DNA of 64,000 bases, taken from positions 372,001-436,000 of the forward strand of contig NZ_SJKB01000002.1 in NCBI RefSeq assembly GCF_004331465.1. Reading direction: 5' to 3'. Position numbers and translations under genes: made by a program. The notes below the pieces were generated by a model, which was not told the origin of the DNA, made no database searches, and was given only the letters and a program-made list of their open reading frames with translations. Position 1 is the first letter of the stretch; each line of letters starts with the position of its first letter. The stretch is from Kribbella pittospori (GTDB lineage Bacteria; Actinomycetota; Actinomycetes; Propionibacteriales; Kribbellaceae). Below are positions 29,865-37,715 of this stretch, one piece after another.

Positions 29865-29958
29865 CAAGGCAGCTTTCCGGGCACCGACGGCGAATGCACG
29901 TGCAGCCGCTCATGCAAAAGTTTCGTGAAGGACGGGCCCAAAAGGGGGTGGCGGGGTT

Positions 29959-29987
29959 TGTGGCCTCGTGACCCATCCGTTATGGTG
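29959..29987 (+). promoter_or_regulatory. Candidate promoter of the M23 peptidase gene
   Basis: TTGTGG (29959-29964) and TATGGT (29982-29987) with a 17-base spacer. It predicts an untranslated leader of about 100 bases that holds the hairpin at 29986-30028. Confidence 0.4.
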
Positions 29988-30028
29988 CATGAGCCCGCCG
30001 GGGGAATAAAACCTCCCGGAGGGTGCAC
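29986..30028 (+). promoter_or_regulatory. Structured leader upstream of M23 peptidase
   Basis: An outer GTGCA/TGCAC pair encloses CCGGG/CCCGG with an A-rich loop (AATAAAA). Cell-wall hydrolase genes of actinomycetes often have a c-di-AMP (ydaO) riboswitch in this place, but the conserved ydaO blocks were not found, so only a structured leader is claimed. Confidence 0.4.
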
Positions 30029-30094
30029 AGCTTCAAGCCCCTCCTAGTCCCTCCCGAACCTCCAGCCCCTCCCCTGTGACCGAAAGGCCACGTT

Positions 30095-30985
30095 GTGTCC
30101 CAGCACCGTGCCGCGGGAGACCGCGTCACGCCCGGCAACGCTGCGCGCAATCCCGGCGCAGGACGTCACAGTGCCAAGCATCGCGTCGCCAGGCGTAACA
30201 CCCCCAGCAGTACCCAGATCGTCGGTCTGACCGCAGCCCTGGCTGCGGCGGCAGGAGCTGTGGGATTCAGCCACAGCACCCTCGCCTCGCCGACACAGGC
30301 CAACTCGGCGGTGAACCTCGCCGCGCTCAGCCTGGACAACGGGTCGATGTCCGGCATCACCACGGCCCGCATCCAGGCGCGTCAGCTTGCCACCCGTGAC
30401 TCCTCCCGGGTCCAGCTGGCCGGCAACGACACGAACAAGAAGCAGGCCGCGGCCGCTCAGCTGGCCAAGGCCCGGGCGGCGAAGCTCACCGCGACCCAGG
30501 CGCTGACCAGCAAGCGCGCCTCCGCCCTCGCCAAGGCCAAGGCCGCGGCCGACGCGGCGGAGAAGAAGGCCCGCGAGTCCGCCACCCGCTGCGAGATCAT
30601 GCTGACGGGCTACCACATCACCGCGACCTTCGGTCAGGGCGGCAGCCGTTGGGCCCGCAACCACACCGGCCTGGACTTCGCGGCTCCGGTCGGCACCACC
30701 GTCCGCAGTGTGATGAAGGGCGTCGTGATCTTCGCCGACTGGGCCGGCGCGTACGGTCGCCAGGTCCAGGTAAGGCACGAGGACGGCACCGTCACCTGGT
30801 ACAACCACATGTCGAAGTTCAGCGTGTCGGTCGGCGAGACCGTGTACGCCGGTGACCAGGTCGGCGCGGTCGGCATGACCGGCAACACCACCGGGCCGCA
30901 CATGCACTTCGAGGTTCACCCCGACGGCGGCGAGGCGATCGACCCGGCACCGTGGTTGCGCGACCACTGCGGCCTGAACCCGTAA
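30095..30985 (+). CDS. Secreted M23 (LytM-type) metallopeptidase, 296 aa
   Basis: Endopeptidase domain that cuts peptidoglycan cross-bridges or activates amidases. Zinc ligands and catalytic residues are complete: HTGLD (H and D), NHMS, and HMHFEVH (HxH). An N-terminal basic region and one hydrophobic segment (IVGLTAALAAAAGAVGF) act as signal or anchor, followed by an Ala/Lys-rich coiled-coil stretch (residues 105-165). Start is GTG 30095. In Mycobacterium an M23 gene also sits next to uvrD1 and sucC, so this is a conserved neighbourhood. Confidence 0.92.
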   Translation: MSQHRAAGDRVTPGNAARNPGAGRHSAKHRVARRNTPSSTQIVGLTAALAAAAGAVGFSHSTLASPTQANSAVNLAALSLDNGSMSGITTARIQARQLATRDSSRVQLAGNDTNKKQAAAAQLAKARAAKLTATQALTSKRASALAKAKAAADAAEKKARESATRCEIMLTGYHITATFGQGGSRWARNHTGLDFAAPVGTTVRSVMKGVVIFADWAGAYGRQVQVRHEDGTVTWYNHMSKFSVSVGETVYAGDQVGAVGMTGNTTGPHMHFEVHPDGGEAIDPAPWLRDHCGLNP

Positions 30986-31027
30986 ATTCTCAGACCCTCA
31001 CCCGGCGATCTGACTAAGCTGCCGAGC

Positions 31028-31546
31028 ATGCGCCCGGCACCTGGTGAGGTCCTGCACTTCTCCGAAGATCCGACCATCGAGGTCTTCCGGCCGCACGTCG
31101 CCAAGACGACGCGAGAGGCCACTCCGTACGTCTGGGCCGTCGGCTACGACCGCGCCCCCGACTACTGGTTCCCCCGGCAGTGCCCCCGCGCGATGGCGTG
31201 GGTCGGGCCTGACACCACCCCTGACGACCGTGACCGCATCATCGGCGTCGGCTCCGGGACCCGCGTGCACGCGGTCGAGTACGGCTGGCTGGACGCGATG
31301 CGCTCCGTCGAGCTGTACGGCTACCGGCTGCCGGCCACGCAGTTCGACAAGTTCGACGCGGCGTTCGTCGCCACCACGGAGGTCCGGCCACTCGGTGCAC
31401 CCGAGCGCGTCGGCGACCTGTTCGAGCTGCACGACGAGGCCGGCATTCAGCTGCGCGTGCTGCCCCGCCTGCACGACTTCTGGGCGGAGACCACCACCAG
31501 CACCCTCGAGTGGAGCGGCATCCGGCTCCGCAACGCCCGCCCATGA
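31028..31546 (+). CDS. DUF6886 family protein, 172 aa
   Basis: The start MRPAPGEVLHFSEDPTIE and the block DYWFPRQCPRAMAWVG match the family recalled as DUF6886, soluble proteins of unknown role in actinobacteria. No cofactor or catalytic motif can be assigned. Its stop overlaps the ATG of the LanC-like gene by 4 bases (ATGA), so both are made from one message and may act on the same substrate. Confidence 0.75.
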   Translation: MRPAPGEVLHFSEDPTIEVFRPHVAKTTREATPYVWAVGYDRAPDYWFPRQCPRAMAWVGPDTTPDDRDRIIGVGSGTRVHAVEYGWLDAMRSVELYGYRLPATQFDKFDAAFVATTEVRPLGAPERVGDLFELHDEAGIQLRVLPRLHDFWAETTTSTLEWSGIRLRNARP

Positions 31547-32841
31547 CGCCGTACGGCGACCTCGCGGAAGCAGCCTGGACCTGGGTGCTCGAGCAGGTGC
31601 AGTGGGACGACGACGGGCCGTGGATCCCGGAGGCGGCCGGTGGCGAGAAGCCGACCGAGTACCGCGACGGCCTGCACAGCGGCATCGGCGGCCTCGCCCA
31701 CACCCTGGCCGAGATCCGGCTCACCCGCCCGTGGACCGCCGACGAGCAACGCTTCGCATCGGCCCTCGCCGACCGCATCCGCACGACGATCCCGGCGGAC
31801 ACCTCGATCACGTACTTCGACGGCCTGGCCAGCTCGATCGGTGTCCTCACCGCGCTCGGCGAGCCTGGTTCCGGCGGCGCGGTCAGGCGGGCCCTGGAGA
31901 TCGCTACGAAGGACGGCTGGCCTGAACGCTTCCTCGAGGCGGAGGACAGGTACTACCCGGGTGCAGTGGCCAACGACGTCACGCTCGGGACCGGGGCCGC
32001 ACTGATGGCCGCTCTGTGGGCCCTCCGCCGCGGGGAGAACGCCCGCCCGCTGGCCGACCGGTCCGCGGACCTGCTGCTGGGCGAGAAGGAGGAGCTGCCG
32101 ACCGGGCTGAACTGGCAGTTCGTGTCGCGACGGTTCAAGACCGAGGAACCGATCGAGATGCCGAACTTCTCGCACGGACTGGCGGGCATCGCGGCGATGC
32201 TGACCGTCGCCGGGGTCGAGCTGGAGCAGCCGGAGTGCGTCGACGCGGGACGGCGCGGTGCCGAGCATCTCGTGACGCTGGGAATCAATGACAGCAAGGG
32301 TTTCCGGGTCCCGCGGGTGATCCCGTGGGCAGAGCGCCACGGCGACGAGTACACGTACAACTGGTGCCACGGCGGAGCGGGTACGGCGTTGCTGTTCAGC
32401 GCACTCGAGTACGCCGGAGTGGACCAGGTTGCCGGTGAGTCGCCAACAACCTGGCGCCGACGCTGTCTGGACAGCGTCCGGTACTCCGGGATCCCCGAGC
32501 GACTCCACCCAGGCTTCTGGGACAACGACGGACGCTGCTGCGGTACGGCGGGAGCCGGCGACGCGTTCCTGGACGCGTGGCACCGCGACGGCGACCCACA
32601 GGACCTGGAGTTCGCCGTACGGCTCGCGGATGCCGTGGTCGATCGGGCGATCCGCGAGGGTGACAAGGCGTACTGGCGGTTTGTGGAGCACAAGAACGAG
32701 GATCCGCTGCTGCCGCCGGGTGTCGGCTGGATGCAGGGTGCTGCGGGGATTGCGGCGTACCTGTTCCGGATCGAGCGGGTGCTGGGCGGCGGTCAGGACG
32801 CTGTGGAGCGGATGGACAACTGGTGGGCGCTCAGACGGTGA
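31543..32841 (+). CDS. Stand-alone LanC-like cyclase-fold protein, 432 aa
   Basis: Alpha/alpha toroid of the lanthionine synthetase C family. Repeats of the GLxxGxxG type occur (GLHSGIGGLAHTL, NFSHGLAGIAAML with His211, YNWCHGGAGTALLF). Zinc ligands are Cys275 (WCHG) and the Cys332-Cys333 pair (RCCGTAG). Ordinary LanC has Cys-His at the second site; a three-cysteine site as here is known from CCG-type cyclases such as ProcM. No precursor peptide, dehydratase (LanB/LanM) or transporter gene is next to it. It may therefore add glutathione-like thiols to dehydrated residues, as eukaryotic LanCL does, or act with DUF6886. Start ATG 31543 overlaps DUF6886. Confidence 0.8.
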   Translation: MTPYGDLAEAAWTWVLEQVQWDDDGPWIPEAAGGEKPTEYRDGLHSGIGGLAHTLAEIRLTRPWTADEQRFASALADRIRTTIPADTSITYFDGLASSIGVLTALGEPGSGGAVRRALEIATKDGWPERFLEAEDRYYPGAVANDVTLGTGAALMAALWALRRGENARPLADRSADLLLGEKEELPTGLNWQFVSRRFKTEEPIEMPNFSHGLAGIAAMLTVAGVELEQPECVDAGRRGAEHLVTLGINDSKGFRVPRVIPWAERHGDEYTYNWCHGGAGTALLFSALEYAGVDQVAGESPTTWRRRCLDSVRYSGIPERLHPGFWDNDGRCCGTAGAGDAFLDAWHRDGDPQDLEFAVRLADAVVDRAIREGDKAYWRFVEHKNEDPLLPPGVGWMQGAAGIAAYLFRIERVLGGGQDAVERMDNWWALRR

Positions 32842-33811
32842 TGACGACCTTGGCCCGGGCGTGGCCGGACTCGATGTGGCGGATCGCGTCGGCGGCGGCT
32901 GCGAGCGGGTAGGTCCGGTCGACCACCGGCGTGAGCTTGCCGGCCTCGGCGAAGTCGCGGAGTGTCGCCAGATTGCCCCGGCTCGGGACCGCGTTGAAGA
33001 GCGTCACTCGCTGCGACACAAAGGGTGCTGACAATTTCCCTCTGACCATCAGACCGAGCGGCCCGAAGAGGCTGCCACCGGTGAACAGCCCGCCTCCGGA
33101 CAGGAGGAGGGTGCCGCGGCGAATCAGCGCCCGGCGGAGAGCCGTCAGGGACCGATTCCCGACCAGGTCGAGCACGGCGTCGTACTGCTGGCCGCTCCGG
33201 CTGAAGTCGGTCCGCAGGTAGTCGATGACCTCATCGGCGCCGAGCGAACGGACCAATTCGACGTTCCCGGTGCTGCACACGCCGGTCACTTCCGCGCCGA
33301 GGGCCTTGCCGATCTGTACTGCGAACATCCCCACGCCACCGGACGCGCCGTTGATCAGCAGGCGCTGGCCGGGTTGGAGCTTCGCCGTGTCGCGCAAGCC
33401 GATCAGGGCCGTGTTCGCGGCCAGCGGGATGGCGGCAGCCTGCTCGTGGCTGAGGTTGGCGGGCTTGGTCTCAAACGATTGCACGCGGACGGCGACGTAC
33501 TCCGCGAAGGCTCCGGGCGCTTCGCCGTAGACCTCGTCGCCGATCTGGACCCCGGTCACTGCCGGTCCGACCGCCTCGACCGTGCCGGCGAAGTCGGTGC
33601 CGCGGATCGGGACGTTGGGCCGGCGCCAGCCGAGATCAGCGGATGGGCGGGCGACGTACGGATCGCCGCGCAGTACGTGCCAGTCGCGGGCGTTGACCGA
33701 CGCCGCACGGACCTTGACGAGCACCTCGCGATCGGCCGGGACCGGCCGCTCGACGTCGGTGAACTCCAGGACATCCGGCGATCCGTACCGGTGTTGAACG
33801 ATGGCCTTCAT
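32831..33811 (-). CDS. MDR-family quinone oxidoreductase, 326 aa
   Basis: NAD(P)H-dependent reductase of the zinc-free medium-chain group: MKAIVQHRYGSPDVLEF, IRGTDFAGTVEAVGPAVTG, GDEVYGEAPGAFAEYVAV, the dinucleotide loop LLINGASGGVGMFAVQIGKALGAEVTGV, and the C-terminal HIESGHARAKVVITV. No structural-zinc cysteine cluster. ATG at 33811 has a GGGGGTGG site upstream. A 39-bp palindrome lies 15 bases upstream of this start and the TetR gene is directly upstream on the same strand, so the gene is very likely repressed by that protein and induced by a reactive quinone, aldehyde or drug. Confidence 0.92.
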   Translation of the reverse strand: MKAIVQHRYGSPDVLEFTDVERPVPADREVLVKVRAASVNARDWHVLRGDPYVARPSADLGWRRPNVPIRGTDFAGTVEAVGPAVTGVQIGDEVYGEAPGAFAEYVAVRVQSFETKPANLSHEQAAAIPLAANTALIGLRDTAKLQPGQRLLINGASGGVGMFAVQIGKALGAEVTGVCSTGNVELVRSLGADEVIDYLRTDFSRSGQQYDAVLDLVGNRSLTALRRALIRRGTLLLSGGGLFTGGSLFGPLGLMVRGKLSAPFVSQRVTLFNAVPSRGNLATLRDFAEAGKLTPVVDRTYPLAAAADAIRHIESGHARAKVVITV

Positions 33812-33825
33812 CGCAACCACCCCCA

Positions 33826-33864
33826 TTTTCTTACGTCGTAAGGCTGCCTTACGGCGTAAGAAAA
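33826..33864. promoter_or_regulatory. 39-bp near-perfect palindrome, TetR operator in the MDR promoter
   Basis: Left arm TTTTCTTACGTCGTAAGGC and right arm GCCTTACGGCGTAAGAAAA pair at all but one position around a central T. Four TTACG/CGTAA half-sites give space for two TetR dimers. It sits between the TetR stop (33890) and the MDR start (33811). Confidence 0.8.
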
Positions 33865-33889
33865 TGCAAGAGCTCGCGACGGCAGCGAG

Positions 33890-34567
33890 CTACTTGAGCC
33901 GATCCAGACCGTCGAGGATCAGATCGAGGGAGAACTCGAACTCGGCCTGGTCGTCACACCAGCCCAGCGTGGACTCCGGGTCGTCGTGGGCGATCTCCGA
34001 CAGCATGCCGACAAGGTTCGGCAGCTGGTCCGCGAGGTCCGCGAGCATCCGCTCGGACTGGTCACCCGCGCCGGCGGACGGATCGAACAGTTCCTGGGAG
34101 AACCCCAGCGCCCGGCTGCCGAGCGCGTGCAGGGCGTGGTGGGCGAGGTCGTACGAGAAGCCGCCGGACCGCATCAGCCCGACCAGGCGATCGTGGTACA
34201 GCACCACGGCCGGGCGCATCGTCGTACGAGTCTCGAGCAGTCTCGGCGCCCAGGGATGGCGCAGCATGATCTGCCGCGCGGTCAGGATCCGCCGCCGCAT
34301 CGCGGCCTTCCAGTCGCCCGGCTGACCGTCGTCGCGGTCGACGCTCTCGTTGAGCTCGGCCATCAGTACGTCGACGATGCCGTCGAACAGATCGTTCTTG
34401 TTGGCGACGTGGTAGTACAGCGACATGGCCTCGGCGCTGAGAGCCTCGCCGATCCGGCGCATCGTGACGGATTCCAGCCCGTCGGAGTCGGCGATCGCGA
34501 CCGCGGCCCGCAGTACCCGGTCCCGGCTCAACGGGATCCGGGGTTCGGAGTTCGCCTGCACCGCCAC
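33890..34567 (-). CDS. TetR-family repressor, 225 aa
   Basis: HTH at residues 15-60 (LSRDRVLRAAVAIADSDGLESVTMRRIGEAL, then MSLYYHVANKNDLFDGIVDVLM), followed by the TetR_C_1 ligand domain (ILTARQIMLRHPWAPRLLETRTTM, HALHALGSRALGFSQELF). Its own upstream region has TACGCT-N10-AGCGTA at about 34582-34603, related to the TTACG half-sites in front of the MDR gene, so autoregulation is likely. Inducer unknown. Confidence 0.9.
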   Translation of the reverse strand: MAVQANSEPRIPLSRDRVLRAAVAIADSDGLESVTMRRIGEALSAEAMSLYYHVANKNDLFDGIVDVLMAELNESVDRDDGQPGDWKAAMRRRILTARQIMLRHPWAPRLLETRTTMRPAVVLYHDRLVGLMRSGGFSYDLAHHALHALGSRALGFSQELFDPSAGAGDQSERMLADLADQLPNLVGMLSEIAHDDPESTLGWCDDQAEFEFSLDLILDGLDRLK

Positions 34568-34581
34568 CCGGATCCCCTTCC

Positions 34582-34603
34582 TACGCTTGATTCGTACAGC
34601 GTA
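34582..34603. promoter_or_regulatory. Inverted repeat upstream of the TetR gene
   Basis: TACGCT and AGCGTA arms with a 10-base spacer lie 15 bases upstream of the tetR start. They share the ACG/CGT half-site style of the palindrome at 33826. Likely autoregulatory site. Confidence 0.5.
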
Positions 34604-34607
34604 AGGC

Positions 34608-35171
34608 TCAGCGCTGCCAAACCTCGGCGGTGGTGAGGAACGCGGACGAGCCGGGCTTGTCGGGCGAGCCGTCGACCTGGACGAAGCCGGGCACGGAGGC
34701 GCCGCCGATCGAGACCGTCGCCGACCGGACCGGGGCGATCACCAGGCTCAGGCTGTGGGTGCCCTCGGCGAGCGGGAAGTCGTCGGTGGCGAACAGCCGC
34801 CGGTCCAGTACGCCGCCCATCTCGATCTGGATGTCGGCCGCCTTGGCGCTGAGTCCGTTGGCCAGGTTCATCGACACCTGGACCAGGTCGCGCTCGACCG
34901 CGGGCTCGTGCCATGGCAGGCCCTGCACCTCGATGAACGAGCGGACGAAGTACCGCTCCAGCCACGAGGCCAGATCGACGTCCTCCGACACGACCCGGAC
35001 GATCCCGTCGAACCAGAGCACAACCGCCGTACCGGAGCCGCGGATGGACCAGTCGACCATCCAGATCGAGGCGTACGCCGTCACCTTGCCGTTCTCGTCG
35101 AACAGCCGCAGCCCAGGGTTGGCCCCCGCCAGGATGATCCGGCGGTTGCTACCAGCCGACGACTTGGACAT
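34608..35171 (-). CDS. Hypothetical protein, 187 aa
   Basis: No recognised family. The sequence is beta-rich (RIILAGANPGLRLFDENGKVTAYASIWMVDWSI, GTAVVLWFDGIVRVVSEDVDLASWLERYF, TVSIGGASVPGFVQVDG) and looks like a cytoplasmic ligand-binding or lipocalin-like barrel. The ATG at 35171 is a guess: an in-frame ATG at 35249 would add 26 residues and neither has a convincing ribosome site. Located between the TetR gene and pcrA, all on the minus strand. Confidence 0.55.
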   Translation of the reverse strand: MSKSSAGSNRRIILAGANPGLRLFDENGKVTAYASIWMVDWSIRGSGTAVVLWFDGIVRVVSEDVDLASWLERYFVRSFIEVQGLPWHEPAVERDLVQVSMNLANGLSAKAADIQIEMGGVLDRRLFATDDFPLAEGTHSLSLVIAPVRSATVSIGGASVPGFVQVDGSPDKPGSSAFLTTAEVWQR

Positions 35172-35288
35172 GGGAGGACGCTTCCGGGAGGGGGCCGAAG
35201 AAGCCTTGATTGTCTCAATCTCCGGCTGGGACGCAATGTAAACGTCCAAAGCTTGACGGGGATATGCCCGGCCGTGACAGAAGTGGTC

Positions 35289-37607
35289 TCAGATCTTCTC
35301 TACCGGCGCGTAGCGGAGGAGAAGGCGTTTGACTCCTTCGGACCCGAAGTCGATGTCGGCCTGCGCCTGCTGGCCGTCGCCGCGGACCACCACGACGGTG
35401 CCCATCCCGAAGCTGTCGTGAACCACCCGGTCGCCTGGATTCAGGCTGATCACGGGCTTGTCGGACGCCGTACGACGGGCAGGCTCGTAGCGACTGGGGA
35501 TGCCGCTGCCGGTCGACGTCCCGGTGCCCGACCAGCGGGTGATGGCCGACTCGTCCCGGCGCCAGTCGAGCAGCTCGGCCGGGATCTCCTCCAGGAACCG
35601 TGACGGCGGGTTGTGCTGCGGCGCGCCGTACGCCGAACGGACCGCGGCCCGGGAGATCGCCAGCCGCTGCCGGGCCCGGGTGATGCCGACGTAGGCGAGC
35701 CGGCGCTCCTCCTCGAGCTCCTTCATGTCGGTCAGCGACCGGGAGTGCGGGAAGACGCCGTCCTCCATGCCGGTCAGGAACACCACCGGGAACTCCAGGC
35801 CCTTCGCGGTGTGCAGGGTCATCAGCGTGACCACGCCACCGTCGTCGGCCGCGTCCGGGATCTGGTCCGCGTCGGCGACCAGGGCGACCCGCTCCAGGAA
35901 TGCCTGCAGGTCGGAGGCCTCACCGGCGGCAGTGCGCTCCTCGACGAACTCGCGGGCCACCGAGATGAACTCGTCCAGGTTCTCCAGCCGGGTCTCGTCC
36001 TGCGGATCCGTCGACTTCTGCAGCTCCTCGTAGTACCCGGAGCGGTGCAGTGCGACGTCCAGGATGTCGTCCGGCGGTGCGCCCGAGTCGACCATCGCGG
36101 TCAGCTCGTCGAGGATGTCGACAAAGGCCTGCACGGCGTTCACCGACCGCGAAGCCATCGCCGGCGCGTCCTGGGCCCGCCGCATCGCCTGCGCGAACGA
36201 GATCCGGTCCCGCGCGGCCAGCGACTCGATCGCCGCCTCGGCCCGGTCGCCGATGCCACGCTTGGGCACGTTCATGATCCGGCGCAGCGAGACGGTGTCC
36301 TCCGGGTTCACCAGCACGCGCAGGTACGCGAGCGCGTCGCGGACCTCCTTGCGCTCGTAGAACCGGACGCCGCCGACGACCTTGTACGGATGGCCGGTGC
36401 GGATGAAGACCTCTTCGAACACTCGCGACTGGGCGTTGGTCCGGTAGAACACCGCCACGTCGGACGGCTTCACCCCGTCGGCGTCGGTGAGCCGGTCGAT
36501 CTCGTCGGCGACGAACTGCGCCTCGTCGTGCTCGTTGTCGGCGACGTACACCGCGATCTGCTCGCCCTGGCCCTGGTCGGACCACAGGTTCTTCGCCTTG
36601 CGGCCCTCGTTGCGGCTGATCACCGCGTTCGCCGCGGACAGGATCGTCTGGGTGGAGCGGTAGTTCTGCTCCAGCAGGATCGTCTCGGCGTTGGTGAAGT
36701 CCTCCTCGAAGGCGAGGATGTTGCGGATCGTCGCACCGCGGAAGGCGTAGATCGACTGGTCCGCGTCGCCGACCACCATCAGCTCCGCCGGCGGCGCGGT
36801 CGGGCCCATCCGGCCCGGCTCGTCCGCGCCGCAGAGCTCGCGGATCAGCGTGTACTGCGCGTGGTTGGTGTCCTGGTACTCGTCGACGAGGACATGGCGG
36901 AACCGGCGGCGGTAGTACTCCCGGACCTCGGGGAAGGCCTGCAGCAGGTTGACCGTGGTCATCAGCAGGTCGTCGAAGTCCAGCGCGTTCGCCTGGGCGA
37001 GGCGCTCCTGGTAGATCCGGTAGCACTCGGCGTACGTCTCCTCCAGGTGGTTGGAGGTCTTCGCCGCGGCGGTCTCGTGGTCGATCAACTCGTTCTTCTG
37101 GGTGCTGATCCAGTTCAGCACGGCGCGCGGGTTGTACCGCTTCACGTCCAGGTCGAGCTCGCGGCAGACCAGCGTCATCAGCCGGCGCGAGTCGGTGTCG
37201 TCGTAGATCGAGAACGTCGAGTTGATCCCGAACCGCTTGATGTCGCGGCGCAGGATCCGCACACAGGAGGAGTGGAACGTGGAGACCCACATCAGCTTCG
37301 CCCGCGGACCGACCAGGTCCACCACCCGCTCGCGCATCTCGGCGGCGGCCTTGTTGGTGAACGTGATGGCCAGGATGGATCCCGGATGCGCGTCGCGGGC
37401 CGCCAGCAGGTAGGCGATCCGCCGGGTCAGCACCCGGGTCTTGCCCGAGCCGGCACCGGCGACCACCAGCAGCGGTTTGCCGCCATGCACGACGGCGGCG
37501 CGCTGCTGCGGATTGAGCCCCTCGAGCAGCGCCTCCGGATCGGCCCGGTGCGTCGTGGGCTCCTCCAGCGGCACCGGCAGTTCATCAGGCGAGAACAGCG
37601 TAGTCAT
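35289..37607 (-). CDS. pcrA: ATP-dependent DNA helicase PcrA/UvrD1
   Basis: Superfamily 1A 3'-5' helicase for repair, replication restart and removal of proteins from DNA. 772 residues with all motifs in order: LNPQQRAAVVH (Q), VVAGAGSGKTRVLTRRIAYL (I), ITFTNKAAAEMRERV (Ia), VLVDEYQDTNHAQY (II), VVGDADQSIYAFRGA (III), LEQNYRSTQTIL (IV), VTLMTLHTAKGLEFPVVFLTGMEDG (V), EEERRLAYVGITRARQRL (VI). The C-terminal RYEPARR... and NPGDRVVHDSFGMGTVVVV form the Tudor-like tail of PcrA. ATG 37607 (or GTG 37610) is the start. A LexA-like site lies 36 bases upstream. Confidence 0.97.
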   Translation of the reverse strand: MTTLFSPDELPVPLEEPTTHRADPEALLEGLNPQQRAAVVHGGKPLLVVAGAGSGKTRVLTRRIAYLLAARDAHPGSILAITFTNKAAAEMRERVVDLVGPRAKLMWVSTFHSSCVRILRRDIKRFGINSTFSIYDDTDSRRLMTLVCRELDLDVKRYNPRAVLNWISTQKNELIDHETAAAKTSNHLEETYAECYRIYQERLAQANALDFDDLLMTTVNLLQAFPEVREYYRRRFRHVLVDEYQDTNHAQYTLIRELCGADEPGRMGPTAPPAELMVVGDADQSIYAFRGATIRNILAFEEDFTNAETILLEQNYRSTQTILSAANAVISRNEGRKAKNLWSDQGQGEQIAVYVADNEHDEAQFVADEIDRLTDADGVKPSDVAVFYRTNAQSRVFEEVFIRTGHPYKVVGGVRFYERKEVRDALAYLRVLVNPEDTVSLRRIMNVPKRGIGDRAEAAIESLAARDRISFAQAMRRAQDAPAMASRSVNAVQAFVDILDELTAMVDSGAPPDDILDVALHRSGYYEELQKSTDPQDETRLENLDEFISVAREFVEERTAAGEASDLQAFLERVALVADADQIPDAADDGGVVTLMTLHTAKGLEFPVVFLTGMEDGVFPHSRSLTDMKELEEERRLAYVGITRARQRLAISRAAVRSAYGAPQHNPPSRFLEEIPAELLDWRRDESAITRWSGTGTSTGSGIPSRYEPARRTASDKPVISLNPGDRVVHDSFGMGTVVVVRGDGQQAQADIDFGSEGVKRLLLRYAPVEKI

Positions 37608-37642
37608 CACCCAACACCTTAGGCGCTCCCGCCGACAGTTAC

Positions 37643-37656
37643 CGAACGCCGGTTCG
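37643..37656. promoter_or_regulatory. LexA-like (SOS) box upstream of pcrA
   Basis: CGAAC-GCCG-GTTCG matches the Gram-positive/actinobacterial LexA half-sites with the right 4-base spacing; the inner four bases differ from the usual RNRY. It is nested in a larger 9-bp dyad (CGAACGCCG at 37643 with CGGCGTTCG at 37667-37675). Confidence 0.55.
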
Positions 37657-37715
37657 AATCGGGTGTCGGCGTTCGTGGTTGACAGCACCCCACGGATGGG
37701 CCTTGGGTGGCATCG

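Noticed and set aside
29865..30094. ydaO (c-di-AMP) riboswitch before the M23 peptidase
   Set aside because: Position is right but the conserved blocks could not be found by eye; kept only as a structured leader.
35613..37622. 669-codon plus-strand open frame opposite pcrA
   Set aside because: Shadow of pcrA, which has all helicase motifs.
37643..37680. tRNA-like T-arm sequence GGTTCGAATC
   Set aside because: The flanking bases do not form a cloverleaf with acceptor and anticodon arms; the stretch is better explained as part of the LexA-like dyad upstream of pcrA.
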